Shown: one piece after another, positions 1-4,611 of the stretch | Numbering within the stretch: position 1 is the first letter of the stretch | How the letters are laid out: every line of letters starts with the position of its first letter | DNA from: Deltaproteobacteria bacterium | GTDB taxonomy: Bacteria; Myxococcota; UBA727; JABDBI01 | Assembly: GCA_016764955.1 (NCBI GenBank) | Contig: JAESQZ010000211.1 | Location: forward strand, 1-7,259 | Direction: 5' to 3' | DNA: 7,259 bases | Position numbers and translations under genes: made by a program | Notes under the pieces: model-generated | What the model saw: only the letters and a program-made list of their open reading frames with translations | The model's database searches: none | Told to the model about the DNA's origin: nothing

Positions 1-128
1 GGCCATTTTTAGAACCGAACTGCTACCTTTGCTTGTTGGTTGCATGGCTCCGTTCCGATCACAATAAGCACTGGAATAAAAGCAAAAGCTAAATTAAACA
101 GTGGGATTGATTGTAGAGGTTCATTCAT
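1..128 (-). pseudogene. Start of a probable FetB/YbbM-like (UPF0014) membrane permease, out of frame and cut by the window edge
   Basis: Reading leftward from the ATG at 128, the first ~25 residues (MNEPLQSIPLFNLAFAF, then IPVLIVIG) form a short polar start followed by one hydrophobic helix. This resembles the first membrane segment of the UPF0014 / iron-export ABC permeases (FetB, YbbM). The frame then becomes polar and stops at 9-11 after 39 codons. The neighbouring frame over the last ~45 bases reads MQPTSKGSSSVLKMA and stays open to the window edge. That resembles the segment which in this family precedes the conserved R-M-x-x-Q-L stretch, so a frameshift near 45-55 is inferred. No good ribosome binding site was seen. 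The family assignment rests on one hydrophobic segment plus a short tail and is tentative; the sequence could simply be the start of another membrane protein. Confidence 0.33.
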
Positions 129-214
129 AACCAATATTTTTTCTTAAAATCTTTATTCCTACGCGGCTGGTTTTCTTATTCGAAAAACTATTTGAGAATG
201 AGAGTAACAGGCTG

Positions 215-230
215 ATTTACATAAGTAAAT
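215..230. repeat. Short AT-rich palindrome at the end of the NTF2-like relic
   Basis: ATTTAC and GTAAAT are perfect 6-bp arms around a 4-base centre (ATAA). The palindrome covers the TAA (217-219) that closes the frameshift-corrected reading of the NTF2-like relic, just past the point where family resemblance is lost. It may mark the deletion end point. It is short and AT-rich enough to occur by chance. Confidence 0.3.
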
Positions 231-403
231 AGTGAGCCTTGTCCTGACAGACCCACGCCAGGTATCTCTCTCGACCTTTAACTACGCCGAATGGGCTTGA
301 GTGGGTGAAGTCAGGTGCCCAGGGGGATGTCATCTGGTTTCTCTAGATTCCAACCATCAATCCAGGCACGAGCCAGTTGGCCCGCTTCATTTTCTATTAC
401 CAT
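217..403 (-). pseudogene. Frameshifted, truncated SnoaL/NTF2-like small protein
   Basis: From the ATG at 403, preceded by an AGGGG ribosome binding site at a good distance, the frame reads about 27 residues including ENEAGQLARAWIDGWN and PDDIPL. It then meets a TGA at 311-313 after 30 codons. Ignoring one G in the GGGC at about 317-320 restores a reading with APDFTHSSPFGVV and GRERYLAWV, closed by TAA at 217-219. The pattern (A-x-A-W-I-D-G-W-N, then P-L-A-P-D-F-x-H-x-S-P-F-G, then G-R-E-x-Y) is typical of the N-terminal half of nuclear-transport-factor-2 / SnoaL-like proteins. The C-terminal half is missing, so this is a dead gene with one frameshift and a large deletion. It lies 53 bp behind the amidohydrolase on the same strand and may once have shared its transcript. 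The family is inferred from memory of its motifs. Confidence 0.5.
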
Positions 404-456
404 AATGTCATCCCCTTAGTGTGCTATACCCAAGCTCCTTATACTCACTAACAAAC

Positions 457-1779
457 TTAACCTTTAGCCATCAAATCCAATAACGCCAATACGGTTGCTT
501 CAACCCCGGCTTTTACTGATGGTTCAGGTGAAATTTTAAATAACGGGCTGTGGTGACTAGGTACTGGTGCGCCACCGTTTGCCGCACGTTTAAAATCATC
601 CGCAGGGGTGCCGCCGACTGAAAAGTATACACTCGGAATATAAGGTGTCGTGGTGAAAAATCCAAAGTCTTCCGCGCCCATACCAGTATTAGACGGTTCA
701 ATTAAAGCAGCTTCTCCCATTTTATTAACCAAAACATTTTTTAATCGGCGAGCTAAATTTTTATCATTAAAGGTAGGCGGGTAGGAAAATTCACTAACTA
801 TCACTTCTGGTAATTTATCTTCAGGGATACCGGCAGTACGAGCGGTACCAATAGCAACACGTTTAATTGCAGATAATAACTGGTTTCTAACTTCTGGGGT
901 CAAGCTTCTCACGGTTAGTTGTAGTTCCGCTCGATCAGAAATAATATTGTGTTTAGTGCCCGCATGAAATGCACCAACGGTGATAACGCCTGCATACCTT
1001 GGGGCGAGTTCGCGACTAATAATGGTTTGCAAATTATTGACAATCTGGGCACCAATTACTACTGGGTCTTTTCCTTGATGAGGATAAGCACCATGTGAGC
1101 CAATACCATGCACAATAATATCAACTGAGTCTGAACCTGCGTAGGGAGAACCTTCATCGACGGTTATTTTGCCTGCCTCAGAATTTGAACTGACGTGAAA
1201 TGCGAAAGCATAATCTGGTTTGCCAAAACGCTGCCATAAATTATCGTCCATCATAGCCGAGGCACCGGGGCCTTTTTCTTCTGTAGGTTGGCCGATCAAC
1301 ATTAATGTACCTGACCATTGATCTTTAATTGACGCCATTTGTCTGGCGGTACCCACTAAACTGGTCATATGAACATCGTGTCCACAAGCATGCATTACCC
1401 CAACAATATTGCCATTCCAGTCTTTTGTTTCTACTTTTGATTGGTTGGGCAAACCCGATTGTTCCCTCACCGGTAATCCATCCATATCTGCTCTTACCAT
1501 AATCATAGGCCCAGGACCATTTTTTAAGATAGCGACAATCCCGGTGCCGCCAATACCTTCAGATACTTCAAACCCAACCACTCTAAGCTCTTTAGCAAGT
1601 CTTTCTGCAGTTTTATGCTCCATCAGGGAGAGTTCAGGGTTTTGATGGAAATGATCCCACAGAGAAGCCAGATGTTGTTGGTAATCTTTAGCAATAGCTG
1701 TTGATATTTCTGATGCATGAATGCTTTGGTTGAGTCCTGATAGCAAGCACAGCAATAGGGCGGTAAAAGTTCTTTTCAT
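457..1779 (-). CDS. Secreted M20-family amidohydrolase (hippurate / N-acyl-amino-acid hydrolase type)
   Basis: A 440-residue metallo-amidohydrolase of the M20D group (HipO, AbgA/B, IAA-amino-acid hydrolase relatives), a normal length for the family. These enzymes cut the amide bond of N-acyl or N-aroyl amino acids; the substrate here cannot be told. Residues 1-22 form a signal peptide (basic MKR, leucine-rich core, likely cut after IHA), so the mature enzyme should act in the periplasm or outside. Metal-site motifs are intact: VRADMDGLPV (95-104), HACGHD (130-135, with the Cys and His ligands), PTEE (165-168), FHVSS with His195, GAEDF (368-372) and a C-terminal SHHSP (408-412). The central dimerisation domain (about 210-320) contains GSHGAYPHQGKDPV. 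The ATG at 1777-1779 is chosen because the signal peptide follows at once and an AGGAC ribosome binding site lies about 7 bases upstream. A promoter is visible at 1862-1890. This is the only intact gene among relics on the left side. Confidence 0.93.
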   Translation of the reverse strand: MKRTFTALLLCLLSGLNQSIHASEISTAIAKDYQQHLASLWDHFHQNPELSLMEHKTAERLAKELRVVGFEVSEGIGGTGIVAILKNGPGPMIMVRADMDGLPVREQSGLPNQSKVETKDWNGNIVGVMHACGHDVHMTSLVGTARQMASIKDQWSGTLMLIGQPTEEKGPGASAMMDDNLWQRFGKPDYAFAFHVSSNSEAGKITVDEGSPYAGSDSVDIIVHGIGSHGAYPHQGKDPVVIGAQIVNNLQTIISRELAPRYAGVITVGAFHAGTKHNIISDRAELQLTVRSLTPEVRNQLLSAIKRVAIGTARTAGIPEDKLPEVIVSEFSYPPTFNDKNLARRLKNVLVNKMGEAALIEPSNTGMGAEDFGFFTTTPYIPSVYFSVGGTPADDFKRAANGGAPVPSHHSPLFKISPEPSVKAGVEATVLALLDLMAKG

Positions 1780-1848
1780 TATTATTGTCCTGTTCCTAAA
1801 TGTTTATGGTTTTATGATTGAGATCGTTAGTTTTTAAGCATAATTCAG

Positions 1849-1861
1849 CGGCAATCTGCCG
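1849..1861. promoter_or_regulatory. Small inverted repeat at the expected transcription start of the amidohydrolase
   Basis: CGGCA and TGCCG are perfect 5-bp arms around ATC. The repeat sits directly beside the -10 box at 1862-1867, where the transcript should begin. A regulator bound here would block initiation, so it could be an operator. It is short and its function is inferred only from position. Confidence 0.3.
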
Positions 1862-1890
1862 ATCATACTCTAAAGATTTATAGATGTCAG
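1862..1890 (-). promoter_or_regulatory. Sigma70-like promoter of the amidohydrolase gene
   Basis: On the minus strand CTGACA (1885-1890, five of six matches to the -35 consensus) is followed after exactly 17 bases by TATGAT (1862-1867, five of six matches to the -10 consensus). Transcription would start near 1855, giving a 5' leader of about 75 bases before the ATG at 1779. No better pair was noticed in the gap between the amidohydrolase and the chemotaxis-gene stub. Confidence 0.6.
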
Positions 1891-2087
1891 GTTTGTAGGA
1901 AAATGATTAAGCTTACCAATGCTCTTAGTAGCAAAGGATACTCTGAGACTGGAATCAACCCGAATTCAAGTGTGCTGATTCTGAGGAGACCCTACGAAAT
2001 ATGTTAACAAAGTCCAATGTTCCTTGAACCCCCACCCATTGTATGAATATGTAGACAGTCTGATTAATTCGCTATCAGTTTTTTTTA
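1891..2087. other. Intergenic stretch with no recognisable gene
   Basis: Together with the promoter region this forms the 308-bp gap between the amidohydrolase start and the end of the chemotaxis-protein stub. No open frame here resembles a known protein on either strand. Just past the stub's stop, on the minus strand, CTGAT and ATCAG form 5-bp arms, but no U-run follows them, so a terminator is not claimed. Confidence 0.5.
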
Positions 2088-2222
2088 TTAAACGTTATCC
2101 TTAACCGTAAAAAAACTTAGTAACTGTCTCATCATTTGTGCTTGCTCTGCCACAGATTCACCAATGGATGATGCTTGTTCTACCAAAACCGCATTTTGTT
2201 GGGTGACGCCATCCATTTCGGT
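2088..2222 (-). pseudogene. C-terminal stub of a methyl-accepting chemotaxis protein
   Basis: The last 44 codons before the TAA at 2088-2090 read TEMDGVTQQNAVLVEQ, then ASSIGESVAEQAQMM, and end RQLLSFFTVKDNV. The E-M-D-x-V-T-Q-Q-N-A-x-L-V-E-Q-A block followed by a short coiled tail is the standard end of the cytoplasmic signalling domain of chemoreceptors (MCPsignal family). Upstream of the Thr codon the frame changes to TTT TTT TGG, which does not fit the family, and the insertion-sequence end begins about ten bases later. The other several hundred codons of the receptor are absent and are not found beyond the element, so this is a dead fragment. The start codon is lost. Frame and identity are clear despite the short length. 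Confidence 0.8.
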
Positions 2223-2232
2223 AAAAAACCAT

Positions 2233-2253
2233 AGGGGTGTAACTCTCGCTCTG
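2233..2253 (+). repeat. Left terminal inverted repeat of the ISKra4-family element
   Basis: Starts AGGGGTGTA and ends CGCTCTG, reading inward. Compared with the right end, the first nine and last seven bases are identical and three central positions differ. It lies immediately beyond the transposase stop codon. Confidence 0.8.
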
Positions 2254-2254
2254 A

Positions 2255-2860
2255 TCAAAATCGCCCCAATCGCACCACGTTATTAGGTGGCTCAATCGGT
2301 TGACAGTAAAAATCTTTAATCAGCGCCCATGCATCATCCAACTGCTGACTGAGCAATATTGAACGAAATGTCAGGATCGCTTGTCCCCCTTTATTTTCCC
2401 AACGTTGACCAGAACGTTTGCAGCGCATTTGTAAAACCGTTTTACACGCCGACTCAACAATACCTGAGCCAATCGGTTTGTTTTCTTCCGCTAGACGAGC
2501 ATATTGACAGCGCGCTCTATGCCGTGAGAAATAAGTTATTTCGGTTTTGATCTTTTCTTTCTTTGGATTTTTCCTGAATTGATATTTTAAATGATTGATC
2601 ACTTTATCGATCCCTTTTTCATCATGGCGTAAAATATGACGATATTTTTTGTACTCGGTGATGGCTTCAACGCTGTTCTTGCCATAAATGACTTCCATCG
2701 CATCAAATAGATGAGTGGCTGCATGATAGAAGTCTAATACGCATTCGCCTTCCTTAATTTCATCATTCAAGAATGTCCAATTATCTCTCGCACCATCGGC
2801 GATCTTGATCATTTTAAGATCGGGTCTACGTTTTTTGATCTGTTCAACCTGCATGGCCAA
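2255..2860 (-). CDS. C-terminal half of ISKra4-family transposase (second frame)
   Basis: The open frame encodes 201 residues from the ATG at 2860. Homologous residues begin a little upstream in the same frame (KTLKSQLA precedes the Met), and no ribosome binding site precedes the ATG, so this is the distal part of one protein rather than a separate gene. It carries ADGARDNW (21-28), LDFYHAATHL (42-51) with the predicted second catalytic Asp43, and IGSGIVESACK (130-140) with the predicted catalytic Glu136, followed by the family-typical CKRSGQRW and GGQAILTFRS. Relative to the first frame it is shifted by +1. Removing one A from the A5 run at 2875-2879 would join both into one protein of 457 residues. 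It overlaps the first frame by 17 bp. Alone it lacks the first catalytic Asp and should not be active. Confidence 0.8.
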   Translation of the reverse strand: MAMQVEQIKKRRPDLKMIKIADGARDNWTFLNDEIKEGECVLDFYHAATHLFDAMEVIYGKNSVEAITEYKKYRHILRHDEKGIDKVINHLKYQFRKNPKKEKIKTEITYFSRHRARCQYARLAEENKPIGSGIVESACKTVLQMRCKRSGQRWENKGGQAILTFRSILLSQQLDDAWALIKDFYCQPIEPPNNVVRLGRF

Positions 2861-3629
2861 TTGGGATTTGAGCGTTTTTCTTTTTATGCTCCGGCATTCT
2901 GGCTAAAAATCGTGTGAGCAATAACTCACCTTTTTTATCAAAAAAACTCACCGTCCCGCAGCAAGCTTCACACCAGCGTGAGTCACCGGGGAGGACTTGT
3001 GCGTAACGCGTTGAGATCATGACGCCATCCAGTGAAACCGCACACATAAAGGCCTCAGCAGGGATCTCAAAGACATCCAATAATTTCTGCTCACAATTTA
3101 ACCGGTTCGCTTCCCAGTACTCATTAAGCTTTTTAGGGAGTCGATCTAAACTACTTTTTGAGGGAGACATCAGGCCAAACTCTTTAAATATTTGCTCTGC
3201 CTCGGCTGGCGTATTGAGGCTCACAAGATGGATCGCCTGTTTGGCAGCTTGAGGTGTCCAGAATCCTTCAATGAGACCCGTATTGAGTTCCAAGGGACAA
3301 TAAGTCGGACCATTTCGTCTGGTGCGATATAAAGAACGCTCTAACGTGACTTCGCCAGCTAGAGTCATATAGGTTTTTTTGTTTCGAGAAATCTTTTTAT
3401 AGGTTTTCTCTCCGGAGAAAAAAGAAGGATAATCCCAATCGTATTGCTCAAGCAATTTCGCCATACATTGACGCTCTGCTTCGGCAAACTTTTTATGGAG
3501 TTCAATTTCCAGCTCTGCAAACGGATGGTCTTTGGTTTGTTGATAGATGGATTTCACAGAATCAGATAATTGTGACAGTATTTGTTGGGTCGATCTTGCA
3601 GTAAAAGTTTCGGCATGAGATAGTGACAT
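2844..3629 (-). CDS. N-terminal half of ISKra4-family transposase (first frame, ends by frameshift)
   Basis: The frame gives 261 residues from the ATG at 3629, chosen because AAAGG lies eight bases upstream; a GTG three codons earlier overlaps that site. It contains the N-terminal helical region, a segment GEVTLERSLYRTRRNGPTY that resembles the family's conserved region before the catalytic core, the GLIEGFWTPQAAKQA and MSPSKSSLDRLPKKL blocks, the predicted first catalytic Asp in SLDGVMIS (Asp201 from this start), and WCEACCGTVSFFD. After LARMPEHKKK the sequence departs from the family (NAQIPIGHAG) and stops at 2844-2846. The natural continuation, TLKSQLAMQVEQI, is in the +1 frame, which indicates one inserted base in the A-rich run. 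A programmed -1 shift would lead to the wrong frame. Without the second half it lacks the Asp and Glu that complete the active site. Confidence 0.8.
   Translation of the reverse strand: MSLSHAETFTARSTQQILSQLSDSVKSIYQQTKDHPFAELEIELHKKFAEAERQCMAKLLEQYDWDYPSFFSGEKTYKKISRNKKTYMTLAGEVTLERSLYRTRRNGPTYCPLELNTGLIEGFWTPQAAKQAIHLVSLNTPAEAEQIFKEFGLMSPSKSSLDRLPKKLNEYWEANRLNCEQKLLDVFEIPAEAFMCAVSLDGVMISTRYAQVLPGDSRWCEACCGTVSFFDKKGELLLTRFLARMPEHKKKNAQIPIGHAG
2875..2885 (-). other. A-rich frameshift site inside the transposase
   Basis: The minus strand reads AAAAAGAAAAA, two A5 runs around a G. The first frame passes as AAA-AAG-AAA-AAC. The second frame begins matching the family at AAA-ACG-CTC, one base later. 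A single extra A in the second run (2875-2879) explains the break. Polymerase slippage on the run could restore the frame in part of the transcripts, but runs of five are short for that. Confidence 0.6.
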
Positions 3630-3659
3630 GGAAAGCACCTTTGTGAATGAAATTAATTT

Positions 3660-3678
3660 TTTGTTTTGTCAAAACAAA
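3660..3678. promoter_or_regulatory. Palindrome with embedded TTGACA upstream of the transposase
   Basis: TTTGTTTT and AAAACAAA are perfect 8-bp arms around a 3-base centre, 31 bases upstream of the transposase ATG at 3629. On the minus strand the centre forms TTGACA, an exact -35 consensus, but no convincing -10 box follows at 16-18 bases (TCATTC or CATTCA only). This may be the element's own promoter or operator. The promoter reading is weak. Confidence 0.35.
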
Positions 3679-3761
3679 GTGTGCTTTTTTTATTCGAGTA
3701 ATTCTGTGACCGTTTGATCAATTTTGATAATTATTTGATGCTAAGTGATTGATTTTATGCG

Positions 3762-3782
3762 CAGAGCGGGATCTACACCCCT
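3762..3782 (-). repeat. Right terminal inverted repeat of the ISKra4-family element
   Basis: Read inward on the minus strand it starts AGGGGTGTA and ends CGCTCTG, matching the left end at 18 of 21 positions. It lies upstream of the transposase, as expected for the promoter-proximal end. Its outermost five bases also form part of the GC-rich hairpin that follows. Confidence 0.8.
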
Positions 3783-3803
3783 TCCCCTGATAAGGGGAGG
3801 GGG
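3778..3803. repeat. GC-rich hairpin straddling the right end of the insertion sequence
   Basis: CCCCTTCCCCT and AGGGGAGGGGG pair over 11 positions (ten Watson-Crick and one G-T) around a GATA loop, and a further AGGGG follows at 3804-3808. The hairpin begins inside the right inverted repeat and extends 21 bases into the flank. No U-run follows on either strand, so it is not a standard intrinsic terminator. It could be a copy of a dispersed palindromic repeat that served as the insertion target, or a structure that limits read-through between the element and the operon. Confidence 0.5.
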
Positions 3804-3819
3804 AGGGGTCAAGATGTCT

Positions 3820-3856
3820 GAATACTCCAAGTTATCTGAAGGTTGAAAGAGTATTC
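3820..3856. promoter_or_regulatory. Inverted repeat in the operon leader
   Basis: GAATACTC (3820-3827) and GAGTATTC (3849-3856) are perfect 8-bp arms 21 bases apart, ending 36 bases before the mini-ORF start at 3893. The arm spacing (29 bp centre to centre, close to three helical turns) would suit a pair of protein-binding half sites. A T-rich run (TTTTCC) follows the second arm, so a weak terminator is also possible. No clear -35/-10 pair was found between the insertion sequence and the RDD gene. Confidence 0.35.
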
Positions 3857-3892
3857 TTTTCCACTAGCTGAATAGTTATAAAAAAGGTAACA

Positions 3893-3922
3893 ATGACTGA
3901 TTGGAAAAACAAGGAATGTTAG
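3893..3922 (+). other. Nine-codon leader mini-ORF overlapping the RDD start
   Basis: The ATG at 3893 has an AAGG ribosome binding site (3884-3887) five bases upstream, better placed than that of the RDD gene itself. It encodes MTDWKNKEC and stops at TAG 3920-3922, past the RDD ATG at 3916-3918. Ribosomes ending here could restart on the RDD ATG, giving translational coupling. Alternatively this is the true start of the RDD protein and a one-base deletion before the ATG at 3916 split it, since one added base would give MTDWKNKE joined to MLDTTREIE. Confidence 0.35.
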
Positions 3923-4611
3923 ACACCACGAGAGAAATAGAAGTACCCGAAGGGGTCGAGTTATCCTTAGCGGTTGCTGGACTAGTTAGCCGTTCCCTGG
4001 CGTTCATGATCGACTTGATTGTTCGCTGGGTTGGCTTGGGAACTGTTTCTGGTATTTTGGAATATCTGGGAAACTTTGGCCAAGGTTTATTTCTTATCCT
4101 TGTCTTTGTGGTCGAGTGGTTTTACCCGGTTCTATTTGAAGTCTTTAATCAAGGACAAACCATCGGCAAAAAATCTATGGGTATCATGGTGATCAATGAC
4201 GACGGTACACCTACTGATTGGTCCTCCTCGATCGTTAGAAATTTACTTAGATTTGCAGACTTTTTACCAATGCTTTTTGGTTTTGGCGTGCTTTCAATGT
4301 TAATTAATAAAGATTTTAAGCGTTTGGGGGATTTAGCGGCGGGTACCCTGGTTGTGCATAGACGCAAAATCAAAGAAGAAAAGCTGTCTTATGAAGAGGA
4401 AGGTTTAGCGCCCAAAATTTCTCTGACCTTAGAAGAGCAGAGTGCCATCATTAGCTTTGCTGAAAGAAGTTCAAAAATGTCTGTGTCAAGAACCCATGAA
4501 TTGGCTAGTTATCTTGGACCATGGCTTGAACAGGATAAAACCAAAAAGAATCCGGAAAATGAAGCATTGTTGCTAAAAAGAATGGCCAAGTGGCTACGGG
4601 GGCACCAATGA
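3916..4611 (+). CDS. RDD-family integral membrane protein
   Basis: The protein has 231 residues from the ATG at 3916. This start is chosen because RDD proteins of this cluster typically begin M-L-D-T-T-R-x-I-E with P-E-G-V-E-L soon after, exactly as seen; a TTG at 3901 would add five residues. The RDD domain spans about residues 20-150. It has SRSLAFMIDLIVR with the conserved Arg and Asp, two membrane segments (about 25-50 and 55-75), the GQTIGKKSMGIMV turn, RNLLRFADFLPM and KRLGDLAAGTLVV. A charged soluble tail of about 80 residues follows, rich in Lys and Glu, with no recognised domain. The molecular role of RDD proteins in MoxR-linked clusters is not established; a transport or membrane-complex role is usually supposed. 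The TGA at 4609-4611 overlaps the next ATG by four bases, so the two genes are tightly coupled. Confidence 0.88.
   Translation: MLDTTREIEVPEGVELSLAVAGLVSRSLAFMIDLIVRWVGLGTVSGILEYLGNFGQGLFLILVFVVEWFYPVLFEVFNQGQTIGKKSMGIMVINDDGTPTDWSSSIVRNLLRFADFLPMLFGFGVLSMLINKDFKRLGDLAAGTLVVHRRKIKEEKLSYEEEGLAPKISLTLEEQSAIISFAERSSKMSVSRTHELASYLGPWLEQDKTKKNPENEALLLKRMAKWLRGHQ

Larger units (their letters stand above)
2233..3782 (-). mobile_element. ISKra4-family insertion sequence with frameshifted transposase
   Basis: A 1,550-bp element bounded by 21-bp imperfect terminal inverted repeats (18 of 21 matching) and filled by a transposase read on the minus strand. Features of the ISKra4 family are the N-terminal block with GEVTLERSLYRTR, the MSPSKSSLDRLPK segment, SLDGVMIS, ADGARDNW, LDFYHAATHL and the C-terminal IGSGIVESACK. 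Size fits the smaller members of the family. There is no passenger gene. The stop codon of the second transposase frame (2255-2257) lies two bases inside the left repeat, and a 132-bp leader lies between the right repeat's inner side and the first ATG. No direct repeat is seen in the flanks (left flank ends AAAAACCAT, right flank starts TCCCCTGAT). The copy is probably inactive because the transposase is frameshifted. Confidence 0.85.

Noticed and set aside
416..451. Terminator after the amidohydrolase gene
   Set aside because: TTAGTG and CACTAA with inner TATA boxes can pair, but the stem is AT-rich and interrupted and no U-run follows on the minus strand.
1409..1645. 78-codon open frame on the plus strand inside the amidohydrolase
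   Set aside because: It is antisense to conserved metal-site codons of the amidohydrolase, has no ribosome binding site and resembles no family.
2223..2232. Target-site duplication of the insertion sequence
   Set aside because: The bases left of the element (AAAAACCAT) have no counterpart right of it (TCCCCTGAT).
2875..2885. Programmed -1 frameshift signal for the transposase
   Set aside because: The A-rich run looks slippery, but the second frame lies at +1 relative to the first, so a -1 shift would not produce the fused transposase.
3019..3252. 77-codon open frame on the plus strand inside the transposase
   Set aside because: It is antisense to well-conserved transposase blocks; its composition follows from the gene on the other strand.
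3794..3808. G-quadruplex
   Set aside because: Only three G runs (4, 5 and 4) separated by single A bases are present, so a standard three-layer quadruplex with four runs cannot form.
3843..3882. Promoter TTGAAA with TATAAA before the RDD gene
   Set aside because: The spacing between the two boxes is 28 bases, far from 17, and the start point would fall on the ribosome binding site.
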